From NCBI RefSeq assembly GCF_016863095.1, contig NZ_BOOF01000047.1, forward strand, positions 26,035-90,034: a stretch of DNA of 64,000 nucleotides. Reading direction: 5' to 3'. The position numbers were made by a program, and so were the translations under genes. Position 1 is the stretch's first letter. Every line of letters starts with the position of its first letter. Shown here piece after piece: positions 61,127-64,000 of the stretch. Under the pieces are notes generated by a model. It saw nothing but the letters and a program-made list of their open reading frames with translations, did not search any database and was not told the origin of the DNA. The stretch is from Microbispora siamensis (GTDB lineage Bacteria; Actinomycetota; Actinomycetes; Streptosporangiales; Streptosporangiaceae).

Positions 61127-62314
61127 GTGAAGAGGACGACCATCAGGCCGGAGAACGTCCACCAGGCCGCGCTCCTGCGGTTGCTGAGGGACGGCGGGCG
61201 TTCCCGTGCCGAACTCGGCGACGTGGTGGACCTGTCACGGTCGAAGCTCAACGTCGAGCTGGACCGGTTGCTCGAGCTGGGGCTCGCCGAGCCCGACGGA
61301 CTGGCCGCCTCGCGCGGCGGCCGGCGCTCGGGACGCGTACGGCTGGCCCGTGACATCCGCTTCGGCGGGATCGACATCGGCGCCACCTCGATCGACGTCG
61401 CGGTCACCGACGGCGAGCTCAACGTGCTCGGTCACCTGAGCGAGCCCTGCGACATCAAGGAGGGGCCCGCCGTCGTGCTCGACCGGGCCATCGAACTGCT
61501 CGGCAAGCTGAGCAGGGACGGGCTGTTCACCGACCTGAGCGGCGCCGGCATCGGCGTCCCCGGGCCGGTGAGCTTCGCCGAAGGCGTTCCGGTGGTGCCG
61601 CCGATCATGCCGGGCTGGGACCGTTACCCGGTCAGGGAGACGGTCGGGCAGGCGCTGTGCTGTCCCACGGTGGTCGACAACGACGTCAACATCATGGCGC
61701 TCGGGGAACTGCACGCCGGTGTCGCGCGGCACGTCGAGGACTTCCTGCTCGTCAAGATCGGCACCGGTATCGGCTGCGGCATCGTGGTGGACAGCAAGAT
61801 CTACCGCGGGGTGTCGGGCAGCGCCGGCGACATCGGCCACATCCGGGTGGACGACCTCGGGCCGGTCTGCTCCTGCGGCAACTCGGGCTGTCTGGAGGCG
61901 TACTTCGGCGGCGCCGCGCTGGCGCGGGAGGCCGTCGCGGTGGCCCGCTCGGGCGGCTCGCCGTACCTGGCCGAACGGCTCGCGGTCGCGGGCACGCTGA
62001 CGGCCGAGGACGTCGCCGCCGCGGCGGCGCAGGGCGACGCGGGCGCGATCGGGCTGATCCGCGACGGCGGGCGCCGGGTGGGCCAGGTGCTGGCGAGCCT
62101 GGTCAGCTTCTTCAACCCCGGCCTCGTGATCATCGCGGGCGGCGTGGCCAAGCTCGGCCACGTGCTGCTCGCGGAGATCAGAAGCGTCGTCTACCGCAGG
62201 TCGCTGCCGCTCGCCACCGGAAACCTGCCGATCGTGCTGTCCGAACTCGGCGATACCGCGGGTGTCATCGGCGCCACCCGCCTCATCAGCGACCACGTCT
62301 ACTCCGCCAACTGA
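61127..62314 (+). CDS. ROK-family transcription regulator (NagC/XylR type)
   Basis: The 395-residue protein has an N-terminal winged helix (NVHQAALLRLLRDGGRSRAEL, DLSRSKLNVELDRLLELGL) and a ROK sugar-kinase-like domain with the ATP motif GGIDIGATSIDVAV, the catalytic-type aspartate in VVDNDVNIMALGE and the zinc motif CSCGNSGCLEAYFG. It likely senses a sugar or sugar phosphate and controls the divergent GH65 operon and the ABC genes. GTG at 61127 follows GGAGG. Confidence 0.93.
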   Translation: MKRTTIRPENVHQAALLRLLRDGGRSRAELGDVVDLSRSKLNVELDRLLELGLAEPDGLAASRGGRRSGRVRLARDIRFGGIDIGATSIDVAVTDGELNVLGHLSEPCDIKEGPAVVLDRAIELLGKLSRDGLFTDLSGAGIGVPGPVSFAEGVPVVPPIMPGWDRYPVRETVGQALCCPTVVDNDVNIMALGELHAGVARHVEDFLLVKIGTGIGCGIVVDSKIYRGVSGSAGDIGHIRVDDLGPVCSCGNSGCLEAYFGGAALAREAVAVARSGGSPYLAERLAVAGTLTAEDVAAAAAQGDAGAIGLIRDGGRRVGQVLASLVSFFNPGLVIIAGGVAKLGHVLLAEIRSVVYRRSLPLATGNLPIVLSELGDTAGVIGATRLISDHVYSAN

Positions 62315-62333
62315 TCATCGTTGGGAGACCCCC

Positions 62334-63908
62334 ATGGGAGACGAACACCCCCTGCTTCAAATGAGGGGGATCGTCAAGCAGTTCCCCGGCGTACGCGCGC
62401 TGGACGGCGTGGACCTTGAGGTCAGAGCCGGAGAAGTGCACTGCCTGCTCGGCCAGAACGGCGCCGGAAAGTCCACGCTCATCAAGATCCTGTCCGGTGC
62501 CCACGAGCCCGACGAGGGCGAGGTGCTGCTCGACGGCTCGCCCGTACGGCTGGCACCGCCGACCGCGGCCATGGGCCACGGAATCGCCACCATCTATCAG
62601 GAGCTCGACCTGGTCGACGGGTTGAGCGTCACAGAGAACATCTTCCTCGGCCACGAGATGGCGACCTTCGGGTTCTCCCGCAGGGCCGAGGCCGACCGGG
62701 CGACGTCCGAGCTGCTCAAGCGGCTGGGGCACGGTGAGATCCGCCCCCGCACCGAGGTGGGCCGGCTGTCCCCGGCGCACAAGCAGATCGTCAGCATGGC
62801 CAGGGCGCTGTCGCACTCGGCCCGGCTGATCATCATGGACGAGCCGTCGGCCGCGCTGGCCCACGACGAGGTCGAGAACCTCTTCCGGGTGATCCGCGAC
62901 CTCACCTCCCAGGGTGTTGCGGTGATCTACATCTCCCACCGCCTGGAGGAGATCCGCGAGATCGGTGACCGCGTCACGGTGCTGAAGGACGGCCGTACGG
63001 TCGCGGTGGGGCTGGCGGCCAAGGACACGCCGACCTCGCAGATCGTGGCGCTGATGACCGGCCGCAACGTCGAGTACGTCTTCCCGCCCCGGCCGGGCAG
63101 GGACGCCCACGAGGGGCGGCCCGAGGTGCTGCGGGTGGAGAACCTGACGCTGCCCGGCCGGTTCGCCGACGTGTCGTTCAGCATCAGGGCCGGGGAGATC
63201 GTCGGCCTGGCCGGTCTGGTCGGCTCGGGCCGCAGCGAGATCATCGAGGCGATCTACGGCGCACGGCGGGCGAGCGGCCGGGTCGTGCTCGACGGGCAGA
63301 CGGTACGGCCGGGCAGCACGACCCGCGCGGTGCGGATGGGCATGGGCCTGGCGCCCGAGGAGCGCAAGGCGCAGGCGTTGCTGCTGGACCACCCCGTCGC
63401 GCAGAACATCACGCTGGCGAGCCTGAGCCGCTACACCAAGCCGCGGTGGCTGGGCTGGCTCGACCGCAGGACCGAGTTCGCCGAGGCCAAACGGCTGTCG
63501 GAGGCGCTGGACATCCGTCCGCCCGATCCGCGCCGGCCGATCAGGACGTTGTCGGGCGGCAACCAGCAGAAGGCGGTGCTGGGGCGCTGGCTGGCCGAGG
63601 ACCGCAAGCTGCTGCTACTGGACGAGCCCACGCGTGGTGTGGACGTCGGAGCCCGGGCCGAGCTGTACGCGCTGGTGCGCAAGCTGGCCGACGACGGCAT
63701 CGGCGTGCTGCTGGTGTCCAGCGAGGTGCCCGAGGTGCTCGGCCTGGCCGACCGTGTGCTGGTCATCCGCGAGGGCCGGATCGTCCACGAGGCGCCGGCC
63801 GAGGACCTGGACGAGCACCGCGTGCTCGACCTGGTGATGGTCTCCGCGGAGGAGACGTCCGGGTCCGACGAAGCAAATCCCCCCTCCGAAGGAGCGTTCC
63901 ATGACTGA
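62334..63908 (+). CDS. Sugar ABC transporter ATP-binding protein (RbsA/XylG type)
   Basis: The 524-residue protein is a fused double ATPase of the CUT2 class. The first domain has Walker A GQNGAGKST, signature LSPAHKQIVSMARAL and Walker B LIIMDEPSAAL. The second has a degenerate Walker A (GLVGSGRSE), signature LSGGNQQKAVLG and Walker B LLLLDEPTRGVD. This asymmetry is normal for the class. It follows the ROK gene with a 19-bp gap and overlaps the permease gene by 8 nt, so one operon is likely. Confidence 0.95.
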   Translation: MGDEHPLLQMRGIVKQFPGVRALDGVDLEVRAGEVHCLLGQNGAGKSTLIKILSGAHEPDEGEVLLDGSPVRLAPPTAAMGHGIATIYQELDLVDGLSVTENIFLGHEMATFGFSRRAEADRATSELLKRLGHGEIRPRTEVGRLSPAHKQIVSMARALSHSARLIIMDEPSAALAHDEVENLFRVIRDLTSQGVAVIYISHRLEEIREIGDRVTVLKDGRTVAVGLAAKDTPTSQIVALMTGRNVEYVFPPRPGRDAHEGRPEVLRVENLTLPGRFADVSFSIRAGEIVGLAGLVGSGRSEIIEAIYGARRASGRVVLDGQTVRPGSTTRAVRMGMGLAPEERKAQALLLDHPVAQNITLASLSRYTKPRWLGWLDRRTEFAEAKRLSEALDIRPPDPRRPIRTLSGGNQQKAVLGRWLAEDRKLLLLDEPTRGVDVGARAELYALVRKLADDGIGVLLVSSEVPEVLGLADRVLVIREGRIVHEAPAEDLDEHRVLDLVMVSAEETSGSDEANPPSEGAFHD

Positions 63909-64000
63909 GGTCGATCAGGCCGCGCCGGCCGGTCCCCGCGTGAAGGCGGCGGGCCCGGGCGGTCGCCTCGGCCGGCTGGGTGAGGTCCGGCATCTGGGTC
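63901..64000 (+). CDS. ABC sugar transporter permease (RbsC type), start only
   Basis: The ATG at 63901 overlaps the ATPase stop by 8 nt and opens MTEVDQAAPAGPRVKAAGPG. Only 33 residues are visible before the window ends; these form a hydrophilic N-terminal tail. The identification as the CUT2 permease rests on position after the RbsA-type ATPase. Confidence 0.55.
   Translation, partial: MTEVDQAAPAGPRVKAAGPGGRLGRLGEVRHLG

Overview
The window is high-GC actinomycete chromosome. A nickel superoxide dismutase, a WhiB1/WblE protein beside a PdtaS-type kinase, a DasR-like GntR regulator, a perfect CebR box, a subtilisin-inhibitor-like (SSI) protein, and common GTG/TTG starts and 4-nt stop/start overlaps all fit a filamentous actinobacterium. 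A Streptosporangiales-type genome (Nonomuraea, Microbispora or Streptosporangium relatives) is my best guess; this is inference, not a database result. I saw no tRNA, rRNA, prophage, insertion sequence or CRISPR array.

Left part (1-14854), mostly housekeeping. A minus-strand biotin operon runs bioF, a DasR-like GntR regulator, bioD, bioB and a truncated thiamine-diphosphate enzyme; bioA is not here. Then come pdtaS and whiB1, a diacylglycerol-kinase-like enzyme, an anti-sigma/sigma-B-type pair, sodN with its maturation peptidase sodX, a CGNR zinc-finger regulator, a malic enzyme and an NsdA-like TPR regulator.

Secreted-peptidase island (14877-21122). Four paralogous exported trypsin-fold serine peptidases lie on the minus strand, and one SSI-type inhibitor lies among them on the plus strand. 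Two of the peptidases carry a non-standard nucleophile motif.

Middle part (21470-38821). An alcohol-dehydrogenase-like oxidoreductase; a PadR/DUF4097 pair with two operator-like repeats; a 57-residue DUF6104 gene beside the large kgd gene; a TetR/SDR divergent pair with two palindromes; a CebR-controlled GH9 cellulase; an ArsR/MFS pair; an MBL hydrolase; and a flavin monooxygenase with a MarR regulator.

Catabolic supercluster (38831-56803). This is the most system-like part. An IclR regulator is divergent from four overlapping genes: a class III aminotransferase, a mandelate-racemase/enolase-family dehydratase, an amidohydrolase and an SDR. It precedes a ten-gene plus-strand run: two Tat-exported beta-helix proteins, a Gfo/Idh oxidoreductase, an ABC importer without ATPase, an epimerase-like protein, a DHDPS-family aldolase, a 2-hydroxyacid dehydrogenase and a GNAT protein. 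The layout suggests extracellular attack on a polymer, uptake of the product and breakdown through sugar-acid-like intermediates. The substrate is unknown. The two beta-helix genes share a 509-bp 5' block that is about 99 percent identical, while the rest of the genes has diverged.

Right end (56869-64000). An SDR gene, then a GH65 phosphorylase and beta-phosphoglucomutase pair facing a ROK regulator and an RbsA-type sugar ABC system that runs off the window. This reads as import and phosphorolysis of an alpha-glucosidic disaccharide.
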